This document shows positions 55,030-64,000 of a DNA stretch of 64,000 nt, one piece after another. Origin of the DNA: Anastrepha obliqua (lineage: Eukaryota; Arthropoda; Insecta; Diptera; Tephritidae); NCBI RefSeq assembly GCF_027943255.1, contig NC_072896.1, positions 48,882,501 through 48,946,500 of the forward strand, given 5' to 3'. The first letter of the stretch is position 1. Each line of letters starts with the position of its first letter. The notes beneath the pieces were generated by a model. The model was not told where the DNA came from. It worked only from the letters and a program-made list of their open reading frames with translations, and did not search any database. A program made the position numbers and the translations under genes.

Positions 55030-56339
55030 TGCCGCTTTTACCTAAATATATTCTGATATACCGCGTAGAGCACGCGAAAATTTAACCTCCAGTTTGCGTG
55101 ATGTATGCGGTAGTTACGGTGGCCACATCTCCGAAATCCTATTCAAGTATTAATGCCATAAAATGACTTGTCAAATAAAACAAATTTAATGGATACTCAA
55201 CAATTTTTCTGTGTTCTATTTTCATTTAACCTACTCCGTCTCTAAACAAAGCACCCTTTATTTGTATGTAAATGCCTCCATACATGGATTCTCTTTAACT
55301 ATAGTGCGCCTTTAGCTTCAGAGAATGACGACGACAAACAACAAGGCATTCCCCAGTTCATAATGTAATTCAATTAAGTGGCGACTTGTTGATAAGACAC
55401 ACCAGCCCGTTTTGAGAGCAACAGCTGCGCTATAAAACACTCAATCCGATGGGTGAATGTGTATGCGAATGCTAGCGAACATCGGCATTGCCAAACGCTG
55501 TTGGCTGTACTGAACGACTCTCCCAGGTCTTCTTCCGCCCAGCTGAGTGCTTACGAACACAAAACATTCCGCTTCCGTTAACGACGCGTCGGCAACCGGC
55601 TGTCAGGCGGTATGAAAGCACTGCGCCAATACGTGCCAAGCAGAGATTTTGTTAGCCGATAGGTCACCCGTTTCGCCCCTGTTGCTTCTGTTCTGCTACA
55701 ATTCTTTTGTTTAGCGATTTGTGTAGACATTTGTGTACATACATCTACATTCATACATACATATATTACATCCATTCAAGATTCTTTATTTTCACCATCC
55801 TTTTGTGCAAGAGTTTGACATTTTGTTTGTGTGCCAAATTTTTCCTCATCTTAAAAAAGCCCAAAAAATTCTCAGTGATTCCTGATGGTTGGCGGGCGTG
55901 AATTTTACATAATTTGCGTTTTTGTTTTTTTGGAACGACAATCTCACCCGCTTAATCGCATTGAATGCGGAGCCTGTTGCTTGTTGCTTAGTAGCGTCCT
56001 CAAGGGGTTGTACAGAGCGGTTTTAATGAATACATTATTTCAAATGCTTTGCATAATTGGGCTCCTCGTCATTAGCATTCAAATGGTATTCTGTAGAGAA
56101 TGACATTTACCATGTCCGAAAATAACAGCTAAATGAAAGATTACCTCCTACTGGCTGACGTTGATACCCTTATTGCTCTTTTATACCTAATAAATTGTAT
56201 AAAAAAAGCCTCTTCTATGATAATTAATTTACCAAAAAAAAAAAATTGTTCTTTTTTTTAATTTTTTCATCATAAAAAGCTGATTTATATTTTATAAATA
56301 AGTGTATCATTCAAGTGGTTTTATCTAATATAATAATTT
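55030..56339. other. No gene seen
   Basis: Short CATACATACATA run near 55750. Frames at 55578-56103 have no recognisable motif. This is one of the less repetitive-looking stretches. Confidence 0.4.
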
Positions 56340-56832
56340 GAATTTCGGATCATTCCCATGGCTTTTAAACGTTTGGAAATGGTTGATTGATCAACTCCCA
56401 AAGTTTTTGCAACCTCTTCTTGCGTTTGAGCCGGATCTTGATCGAGCAATTCCTCCAATTCGGTATCCATGAACTTTGGCGGCGCGGCCAAAATCACCAC
56501 TTTTAAAGCGTGCAAACCACTTCTGGCACGTTCGCTCAGCTAGAGCATGCTCACCATAAACTTCCACCAAGATACGATGACTTTCGGCTGCTTTTTTCTT
56601 CATATTAAAATAATGAAGAAGAATTCCCCGCAAAAACACATTATTTGGCACGAAATTCGACATTTTCAAGTGTGGTAAAAATATTGTTGTTTACGCTTCA
56701 AATAAAAAACTTATACTGACGTTTGTGCCTTACGACAGTAGCTCTCCAATGAATGTTTGGAAATGTGGATCGATGGAATAATAATCAAGTTACGCCATCT
56801 GTTGTAAAACCGCACGAACTTATCCATAGACC
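56340..56832 (-). mobile_element. mariner 5' fragment, 3'-truncated
   Basis: The 5' inverted end on the minus strand is GGTCTATGGATAAGTTCGTG from 56832, followed by CGGTTTTACAACAGATGGCG; TA lies at 56833-56834. The leader and the first 110 or so codons follow. Homology ends near 56340 just after the DNA-binding region. Confidence 0.85.
56345..56663 (-). pseudogene. mariner transposase N-terminal fragment, frameshifted
   Basis: It starts at the ATG of MSNFVPNNVFLRGILLHYFN (56661-56663). RTCQKWFARFKSGDFG is the first helix-turn-helix; a single frame change near 56485-56495 then leads to PPKFMDTELEELLDQDPAQT and VAKTLGVDQSTISKRLKAMGM, the second helix-turn-helix. Nothing of the catalytic domain is left. 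It belongs near the mauritiana-type group but is clearly different from copies A and B. Confidence 0.85.
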
Positions 56833-56834
56833 TA

Positions 56835-57007
56835 TTAACAACTGTGAAATTTAATTGCGAAGAATTTGTCAGAATGTGTTTAAGTTATATAAATACAAAC
56901 ACTGAGAAAACGCTAGGGATGTGATTTCAATAATAGAATTTCATTTATGCCATCTTATTCAATAATTATGGAAATTATGGAAATGAAATCCAATACTCGA
57001 ACTAACG
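56835..57007. other. No recognised feature
   Basis: Short AT-rich spacer. Confidence 0.35.
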
Positions 57008-57545
57008 TTGTTAGATTAGGTTAGGTATATCTGACTGACCTGAAGAGATCTCACATAGACCACAAGGGTCCGTAGTGTTACCACTGTTGCTGTAGTCGTG
57101 TTAAATATACTTTGTGATACATATCTTGGCGAGTTTTAATAAACAGTTCAAACACTTGTCAGCAATATCCTTCAGAGATGAATCCCAGGTGGTTGTAACG
57201 GGGTTTTCTTAGAGGAGGTCAGTGATAAAGGAGATGTTCTAACGTACCCCTAACTTCTTCGTTCTGGACCAATCGCATTTTAACTACGTGATATGGAGTG
57301 AGACAATATCTCGTCAGTACTCCAACCAATATTTTACATTCCTTCCTTGGCAGTGATATAATAATGTTGATTGATTTCATGTTGTAGGTTCCTAGCTTTA
57401 TTTTGGCAATCCTGTATGAGGGCGAGGCTTCCCATATAGACTGTACTTCCAGAGTTAGTTCCTCGTCCTCAGAGTTATTTCGCATGCAGAATTGCAGCAA
57501 TGAGACTGAGGGTTTCGGCCTATAGGCTGGGCCGCACTTATGGGC
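57008..57545 (-). mobile_element. LINE C-terminal fragment with TTAGG-like tail
   Basis: The frame 57219-57551 reads IIISLPRKECKILVGVLTRYC and MRLVQNEEVRGTLEHLLYH, matching LTLSRKECRTIIGMLTGHN and CREDVEETLEHRLCVC in the copy at 32690. The first cysteines of the zinc knuckle are deleted. The 3' end at 57008 is ACCTAACCTAATC. Confidence 0.8.
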
Positions 57546-58075
57546 ACTCAAGCATCTTCAGAAACTTCGACATCATCCCTCTGTCAACGGATCAATGTAT
57601 ACCCTCGCTTAGTCCAAACGGAACTTTCTCCACTCATATTCCATCAAGGGAAGAGTGAACGAGGGTCTACACTTGGGTACAGGGCCTGGAGAACTCGGAG
57701 GAGCGAGGAGCTCCCCATCAGACTCAAATTCAGGTTACCGGACCACTGCAATGTGTTCCAGGCAGAGGTAGCCGCAATCAAGGAGACAGCTGATTAGCTG
57801 CTCACATGCGTACTAACAGTCAGGAAATTAAATATTTACTCCGACAGCCAAGCGGCAATAAGGGCTCCTGGGTCAGTGACGGTGCATTTGAAACTGGTCA
57901 GGGAATGTCTGGCCTCACTTTTGATTCCGTCCAAATTCTTTGACATAAGCCTCATCTGGGTTCCTCGTCACAGCGATATTGCAAGAAAATGTGAGGCGGA
58001 TAAGCTGGCCAGACAAGGCACATGTGAGGTGATTTCCCCGCGAAGGTAGAGAATTGGGAACCCCCTAACTGGATT
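57546..58075 (+). mobile_element. RNase H-bearing LINE fragment, family 1
   Basis: From 57560 the DNA matches the minus strand of 8060-8175. The RNase H domain follows with ELPIRLKFRLPDHCNVFQAEVAAIKETAD, a stop, KLNIYSDSQAAIRAPGSVTV (the catalytic Asp is present) and ISLIWVPRHSDIARKCEADKLARQGTC. It stops near 58050 after the RNase H domain. It lies head to head with the preceding LINE. Confidence 0.82.
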
Positions 58076-58992
58076 AATTAGATTATGCTTTCACTTTTAT
58101 ATTACAGACAGACAATCCATAAGAATAGAAAACAACCAAAGACCTTTTTTGGAAGCCGAAGTCGAACTGATTCGCAATTCGGCCAAATTTATTAATTTTT
58201 ATTAATTTCGGTATAAGCCGAACCAATCGGAAATGCAATTTTCTGACTTACCCGGACGTAGTATTACTTAACTAAACCTAACCTAACCTAATGTTATCGT
58301 AATCAATCCAACCATACACAATGTGATACAATCAAACCCATTGTACTGCTTTTCTGCATTGCAAAAGGAAATCATTTTGATTAGTTTGCAATGCCAACCT
58401 ATCCAAACTCGAAGTAACCTTGAATAACTTATCCTAATCTCACTTCACTAAATAGAACCTTACGTAACACAATTGAACCGATTGCATTTACTTCTATGTG
58501 TACTCGATTCAAAACATCTACAAATAAACGTAACGTATCTTTACCTGCATAACACAAAATAACATAACCTTACAGGAAATTCGTAACTAAAATCAATCTA
58601 ACCAAACTTCATTAACCTGAACGAATCTAATGCGACCTGAGCTGAGTTTTTTCCATGTAATACAAGAGTGGCTCATTTCAACATAAAATACTGTTAAAAT
58701 TTCTGATTTATGTTTACTTAATACACTTTGTTAGTTGGTTAGGTTAGGTTAGGTTAGATGCACTTATGCTAAGTTTTAATAGGTCTTGATCAATGGGTTA
58801 GTTATGTATTTTTACTTTATCAAAAACACCATAAATCGATTTTTTAACAATAAATAAAAAATTTTCGGGTGTTTTGAATTTTCTAAACACAGCTTTGTGT
58901 TGCACTGGTCTTGACCTAAAACGTGGACTATATCACTTGAGGAGTTCCTTCGATTTTTTTATTTTGTAGCACCGTGTAATCGGTTTGTATAT
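58076..58992. other. No gene; two TTAGG-like runs
   Basis: CCTAACCTAACCTAATG at 58276-58292 and GGTTAGGTTAGGTTAGGTTA at 58738-58757 are short pentamer runs. The sequence between (58290-58640) has many loosely repeated AACCTA/ACCTTA strings. No frame with motifs. Confidence 0.55.
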
Positions 58993-59256
58993 CCGTTTTG
59001 GGTGTTTGGGCGAGCTTCTCCTCCTATTTATGGCGTGCGTCTTGATTTTGCTCCAGAAATGGAGGGACCTACAGTTTTTTATGAGTAGCTTTTTCTAGGC
59101 AGAAATACACGGAGGTTTGCCATTGCCTGCCGAGGAGTGACGGCTATTAGAAAAATCTTTTTCTTAACTTTGGTGTTTCACCGAGATTCGAACGTACGTT
59201 CTCTCTGTGAAATCCGAATGGTAGTCACGCACCAACCCATTCCGCTACGGCGACTG
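58993..59256 (-). repeat. tRNA-derived SINE, full-length reference copy
   Basis: On the minus strand: CGCCGTAGCGGAATGGGTTG (A box region, 59232-59246), GCGTGACTACCATTCGGATT, B box GTTCGAATCTCGG (59182-59193), then TTTTTCTAATAGCCGTCACT, CCTCGGCAGGCAATGGCAAA, GTATTTCTGCCTAG, GTAGGTCCCTCCATTTCTGG, GGAGGAGAAGCTCGCCCAAA. The pol III promoter boxes about 40 bases apart and the tRNA-like fold mark it as tRNA-derived. The head resembles a long-variable-arm tRNA (Leu/Ser type); that is a guess. Confidence 0.87.
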
Positions 59257-61139
59257 TTAATGTAAACGGCAAATACTGTAAGCAAAAATAACAACTGTCG
59301 AATCGTTAAAAGTTTGTGAATCGCACCGCAGGTTTGGTTATCTCGACTACTAATTTTACTTCCTACAATGTTGCCATATTCGAGAGCCAACTAGACATTG
59401 GTAAGGTGACCCTGGATGAAATTCAGGATATATTCGTATATTTTTGTCTTATCTACCGTTACTCGATTATATATCGAACTTCAACAACATTTTTAAATTA
59501 GCTATCTTGGCTACCTTTGTAGTAACATTCTTAACTAAGGACAACCCTTTTAAGTGGATCACTTTCGCCTACCCACTTATCCACACACACACACACACAC
59601 ACATACGTGTGACACTTTTCAATGTCCATTGGCTATAAATAAACATAATTAATTTAACACTTGGCGCTTCATTACAATCTTTGCAACTTTTCTCACGCAA
59701 ACGAAGGACTTTTTGTTGCGATGTTTGTTGCTGCTATTGGCGCCATCATCATTTTTGAACCTCTGCCAATTGTATAATATGTACTGCATGAACGCACTAA
59801 CGAGCTACCACCTACATACAAACATACATATATATATGCGTAAGTATAAGTATGCGCACACATACGAGCAAATGCATAGTAAACGTTCGAGTGGGGAAAA
59901 CTCTCTCCATATGAATGTATCCTTTGGCAAGGCTTAAAATAAACGACGTGAATCCCTGCCATTACCATTTATGCCAACAACTCACTGAAATTTATATTTT
60001 ATTGTAACTGTGGCAGAGCGCCCACTAACCCAATGCCATGGCAATCTCCCACCTTCAGTATCTCTGAGCGCTGCCGCCTCATTTTGTGCTCAACTGCTTG
60101 CTGTACTTTATAGTGCAAGGGCAGCCACTTGTGCTTACTTGTGTCTTCTCAACTCCAACTCAGCCCTGTTGGAGTATTTGTTTGAATATATACATGCACA
60201 TGTACAAGTACATATATAATATAGTAAGTAGGAATGTGTGTTGGTAGCCAGACTACTCACAGCAATTAAGATGTTAATTGGAAATGTGTTTAAGGATTAT
60301 GTCGAGTAAGATTTTAAGTTTGTTGGTTGTCGGTTTTCGACTGTTGGTCGTTGGTTTGTTGGTTTGTTGAGTCTGGGTCGGTTGGGTAAAGAGTTGATGA
60401 GAACCTGCGAGTGCATTAAATATCCTTGTAGTACATGATCGCTTAATTATATTAGAAGTTATGAAATGAAATTCAGGCTGGCGTGCTGTCGCATCCGATG
60501 TTGCAAATGCATGACTGTTGTAAAAGTAGGTTTGTGCTGCTTTGTGGTGGATTTAATAGTGTAAATTGGAAAAGTTCCAATTTTGTGGTAATAACTATTA
60601 AAAAAGTGTTGGCAGAAAAGATTTAAGTAAGTTTTCCTATTGAGTTAAATGATTTGTTTTGCAGTAGTGTGTGTGTGCGCATATACATATACAAATAATC
60701 AGGAGAAGTGTTTACGGAAGCTTAATTTGAATAACAAACTTTTAGACTTTTACGCCATAGAAATCGTATGCTTTAAGAAGCAGGAATATTTATTGAATTA
60801 TAAACAGGCAGAGGCGTTTCTTTGCTAGTGCTTTTAAGCAATTACTTGTTAAATAATTTCTTATTGCACAAATTTGTATGATATATTCTTAAAAAATAAA
60901 TAAAAAAATTAATAAATTATTAATGGTCTCAACCTTTCAGTACTTAGAGGCGTAAACTGAAGTCCTTCCGCGGAAGTGAAATATCTAGGGCTCGCTTTAC
61001 ATATGAAGCTGACATAGAAAACTCAAGTGGAGATAAAGCTATATCGAGTGCCATAAGTTTTCGCGTAGAGTCTGCAATCTACTGACAATCTCACATCAAT
61101 CGTCACATTTTCCAGTGTAGTTTGGTGGCGCAGAACCAT
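59257..61139. other. No gene seen; CA microsatellite
   Basis: (CA)n at 59582-59602. Otherwise AT-rich and without recognisable repeat or frame; a candidate for unique intergenic sequence. Confidence 0.45.
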
Positions 61140-62105
61140 GGTAGGTAGGTAGAAGTGGCAGTCGGTCTTTAAACCAACTCATCTACATTGTTGCCGATCG
61201 ATTGTAAGCAGTTTATCTGCTACTCTTCGTTAAACCATTTGGTTTTAACTGCAAACTCATTAAGATCATCAGTATCATACAAGAACCAAGAGTTAAAGTA
61301 TCTAACTATACCTACACGCGGGATAGTAACAGAGAAGATGTCTGGCAGAGTATTCCTCCTCCTAATTCATGAAGATTTTGCAAGAGTCGAAATGGGGTGC
61401 ATTCATGCTTTGAGCATGGCGACCGAGGAGACAGTGTGTTGGAATGAAAGCAACCAATATAGAGCGGCTTTTCCTTGAGCGATTAAGTAGGGTCTTTGAG
61501 CGCCTGATATCGCATTTTGGAAAAATTCTTTTTGCAGCGTTACATGTCAGACTATCAGTCCATCTCGTTTTGGCTGGAGTGACATAGCTACTTGTACTAC
61601 GCAGTTTGTATACTGAGAGAAGTATACCTACAGTCTCCATACCCTCTCTCGCTTATTTGTCTGTCTTTAAATTCCCTGGTATATCACTATGCCCTGGCAC
61701 CCATATTAAATGGATGCGAAAATATTCCGCCATCTCCTTAAGATACGCCCAGCATTTGCGTGCAATGATGGAATTAGTGACAACTCCACGAAGAGATTTA
61801 ATTGTCGCTTGGCTATCAAAATAAATATAAACTTCTCTGAAGGTATCCAAATTTTTCCATACACAGACAGCTACCCATTAATGGCTAGCTTGAAATACAC
61901 TACAGCGATTAGGAAGATGAGCCGAAACGCTTACTATAGCGGACGCTAAAGCCAACTTGATCGTTAAGCTTTAAGCTATCAGTAAAGAACAGCAAGCAGT
62001 TTTCCGTACCAGGTAGTAGGTTACGTGCTAGTAGTCTGAAATTGAATTATCAAGTCTAACCTTACAAAGAGCCGAGAGTATTTTTCTCCGGAGCCGAGAG
62101 TATTT
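61140..62105 (-). mobile_element. RNase H-bearing LINE fragment, second family
   Basis: Minus strand: FREVYIYFDSQATIKSLRGV (RNase H catalytic Asp), AEYFRIHLIWVPGHSDIPGN (61653-61850), then ATSYVTPAKTRWTDSL-like and IPTHCLLGRHAQSMNAPHFD text (61362-61640), and HLLCYYPAC near 61340, a decayed zinc knuckle. The upstream RNase H start (FTDSLKLNDQVGF) is near 61990. Frameshifts occur at several points. Confidence 0.78.
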
Positions 62106-62384
62106 TCTCCGGAGATTAATAACCTTAAATGCGGAAGGCTACTAAAGTATATTCTTTAACCGGGATAGATTTCTCAATAGTACTCATAAGTGAGTGCAAG
62201 GCAACATCGTTTAACTTACTCTTAGTGTAAGCGTGTGGGTTGTCGAGAAGTTACCACCATGCGGAATTCCACGGTTTCTATGTTCATGGCAATGAGACAA
62301 CGACAGAATCGGTTATTAATAGTTCTTTTGATTTGCTACCTCTGGACTTAGCGATCTAAGAAGAGAAAACGAGAGAGCAGTCCA
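62106..62384. other. No recognised feature
   Basis: Includes a short local duplication, GAGCCGAGAGTATTTTTCTC at 62079 and GAGCCGAGAGTATTTTCTCC at 62103. Confidence 0.5.
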
Positions 62385-62950
62385 TATCAATGGGGAATGG
62401 AGAGATTCAGACACGTAAGAACTTTTTACATCGACGACTCCAAGACTGAAAATGATACTGATACGCGATGGCATTTGGACAATACTTCAGCAGGTTTACT
62501 GTTTTAGGTACCACAACAGCAGTCTTTCAATCGGAAGTCTTTGGTATACTGGTATAAAGTAGCAGATTTGATAATTGACGATAGGTGAAAAGAAACTAAA
62601 ATCAGGGTCTGTGTCAGCCAAACTGCTCTTGAGGTATCAGAAACTGCGCGCATCTCTTCAAAAATAGTCCAAGAATGTAGGTTGCGGCTAAAATCCGTTG
62701 CAAGGTGGAATGTGCTTGAATTTACGTGCGTACCAGGGCATTGTGGGGTTCAAGGCTTGGTGCTTGAATTGCGGTTCTTTGGAGCATCCATTTTTAGACC
62801 GGAAACAATCAGTTGCATAAAAGTTTTCATTAATCAAACCCATGAGAACTGAGTTAGAAGACGTGATAGAACTATGAATTGCACACAATCTATTTGGAGG
62901 CATATTATCTCCATAATCATTATCGGCGATCATCTTATTTGGAGGATGAG
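62385..62950 (+). mobile_element. RNase H fragment of another LINE
   Basis: Plus strand, several frames: FYIDDSKTENDTDT (for FTDGSK), NRKSLVYWYKVADLIIDDR (for VFQAEVxA), RVCVSQTALEVSETARISSK (for DSQAAL) and FTCVPGHCGVQGLVLELRFF (for IWVPGHxGVxGNExADELA). All catalytic positions are substituted or shifted. Ends are not defined. Confidence 0.65.
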
Positions 62951-63339
62951 GATGTGTATATGTGTATATGACATAAGATAGTCATGGCAGAAATATATTT
63001 GAAGGTTTTCCATTGTGTCGAGAAGCGACAACTATTAAAACAACCTTCTTGTAACTATATACAGTTACGACTACTATTCTTTCGATGCACTCACAAGAGC
63101 TCTAGCCATGTGATCTTGTATTGACATTCCATATAGAATTGAAACAGCACTTGACTAAAGATTATCTGTCTTAACGTTTATAATATATATCTCTGAAGTT
63201 CGCGTCTAAATGTGCTCATGCTACTTACAGATACTAAATTTTGTGGAAGAGAGTTCCAAAGTCGAGCTCTAAAGCCATGCACCAAGTGCTGTTTTTCTGA
63301 CGTTAATGTTTCTTATCTAGCAGCGACACATTTAGAGCT
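62951..63339. other. Mostly unrecognised; decayed SINE piece at the left
   Basis: 62983-63045 (GGCAGAAATATATTTGAAGG, TTTTCCATTGTGTCGAGAAG, CGACAACTATTAAAACAACC) resembles the SINE body on the minus strand, strongly diverged. Confidence 0.4.
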
Positions 63340-64000
63340 TCTCACTGATGTGGCAATTATTCTGAAGGCGACGTACCGAGGTACCTTCCTATAATAGATT
63401 TTATGCAAAAGTAAGAGGGATCTGAACAGAAGAAACTTCTATAGGGAAATGGTGTATATAGTGTTAGCAAGGCGATATTTATGTCTCTGACATACGTGTT
63501 CTCCATCTCGCGCCTGTACAAGACAACTGACTCGAGATTGTGATCGAATATCCAGAGTTTTGTGCGCCCAGATATGGTATTTGAGCGGACCTCCACAAGC
63601 CGAACACTTTATGATAACAAAATTCTTTTACTTCTTTGATGTAGGGACCGCATATTTTTAAAGGTTGGGCTCCTGTGGTACTGATGCAAATCATCTTCGT
63701 TTTGGAAATGCTAATTTTTAAACCGGCTTGAGCAGCAAATGCGCTTACCGCCTCCAGCTTGGACTGCTTATGCATGTGTTTGTGCGATAGCAAATAAATA
63801 TCGCCCACATAGTCGAGGTATTCAGGTATGTCGCCCAAGCCTCAGAAAATGCTTTTTCTCTTAGCGGAAGCTTGTCGCATAATTAGGTCAAGAACCAGGT
63901 TAAATAAGAGCAGAGGCAGTACACATCCTTGCCTTACCCCTATGTCCATTTGGATACCGCTGCGCAAGATGTTTTTATGTCTAAATCAACTGCTGGCGTT
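63340..64000 (-). mobile_element. LINE reverse transcriptase fragment, running off the window
   Basis: Minus strand from the window edge: MDIGVRQGCVLPLLLFNLVLD (RT palm motif), then a stop, LDYVGDIYLLSHKHMHKQSK, where the usual FADDIALLSH has lost its Asp pair, then AGLKISISKTKMICISTTGAQ, EVKEFCYHKVFGLW and FDHNLESVVLYRREME (63400-63560, for FDxNVKSVLLYGCETW). It is the same kind of LINE as 41105-41960. The upstream part lies beyond 64000. Confidence 0.8.

Noticed and set aside
58738..58757. Telomeric TTAGG array
   Set aside because: At most four units, surrounded by ordinary sequence; similar short runs are LINE tails here.
58993..59256. True tRNA gene at the SINE heads
   Set aside because: A and B boxes are tRNA-like, but the heads are fused to a conserved 180 bp body, occur in many copies, and I cannot fold a complete cloverleaf with an acceptor stem.
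1..64000. LTR retrotransposons, viral insertions, CRISPR arrays, operons
   Set aside because: No long direct repeats with TG...CA ends, no gag/protease/integrase motifs, no spaced direct repeats and no bacterial gene organisation were seen.

Overview
This 64 kb stretch is AT-rich eukaryotic DNA, most likely from a true fly (Diptera) and plausibly a tephritid fruit fly. The organism call is an inference from the repeats: several insect mariner/Tc1 lineages, including an intact DD41D 'rosa'-type transposase (a group first described in Ceratitis rosa), insect RTE- and R1/I/LOA-type LINE fragments, and a tRNA-derived SINE. I found no convincing host protein gene, no rRNA, no true tRNA gene and no CRISPR. 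In effect the window is an intergenic transposon graveyard.

Layout. 1-2.56 kb: a mariner of the mauritiana type with an intact rosa-type element nested in it at a TA. 2.58-3.72 kb: a mellifera-type mariner relic. 5-8.3 kb: a SINE, an RTE 3' end and an RNase H-bearing LINE. 9.1-10.4 kb: a mariner relic with both inverted ends. 11.8-12.7 kb: a second copy of the first mariner, which supplies the empty site for the nested rosa insertion. 13-15.2 kb: a further repeat, a mariner relic and an RTE-like tail. 15.2-18.8 kb: mostly unexplained, with ends of a foldback-like family. 18.8-26.7 kb: a Tc1/mariner deletion derivative, RTE pieces (one inside a TAATC array), a SINE and a second rosa-type relic. 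27.7-30.6 kb: two TIR-bounded elements, one holding a LINE fragment. 32-35.2 kb: LINE tails, a SINE interrupted by a LINE 3' end, and a DD37D (maT-type) relic. 37.3-39.4 kb: a TTAA-flanked MITE nested in a SINE, then a fragment resembling insect Mutator/Kolobok-type transposases. 41-46 kb: LINE, then a 2.5 kb element with arms of about 630-690 bp in inverted orientation whose loop contains a LINE tail, then an R1-type LINE. 46.4-50.8 kb: a TIR element, an irritans-type mariner relic and a third G-rich TTAA-like element. 51.5-54.1 kb: LINE, RTE and SINEs, one SINE inside the RTE. 54.85 kb: a 170 bp hAT-type MITE with an 8 bp target duplication. 56.3-58.1 kb: a mariner 5' fragment and two LINE fragments head to head. 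59-64 kb: a full-length SINE, a quiet stretch, then three LINE fragments.

How the parts relate. The only uninterrupted transposase is the 360-residue DD41D protein; every other coding relic has stops, frameshifts or deletions. The SINE has tRNA-like pol III boxes and would depend on a LINE for movement; the TTAA/G-rich MITEs have no coding capacity and may depend on a Kolobok-type transposase of which a remnant lies just downstream of one of them. Nesting gives a relative order of insertions: mariner before rosa, SINE before MITE, SINE before LINE tail, RTE before SINE, palindromic element before LINE. All family names rest on reading motifs by eye, without database searches.
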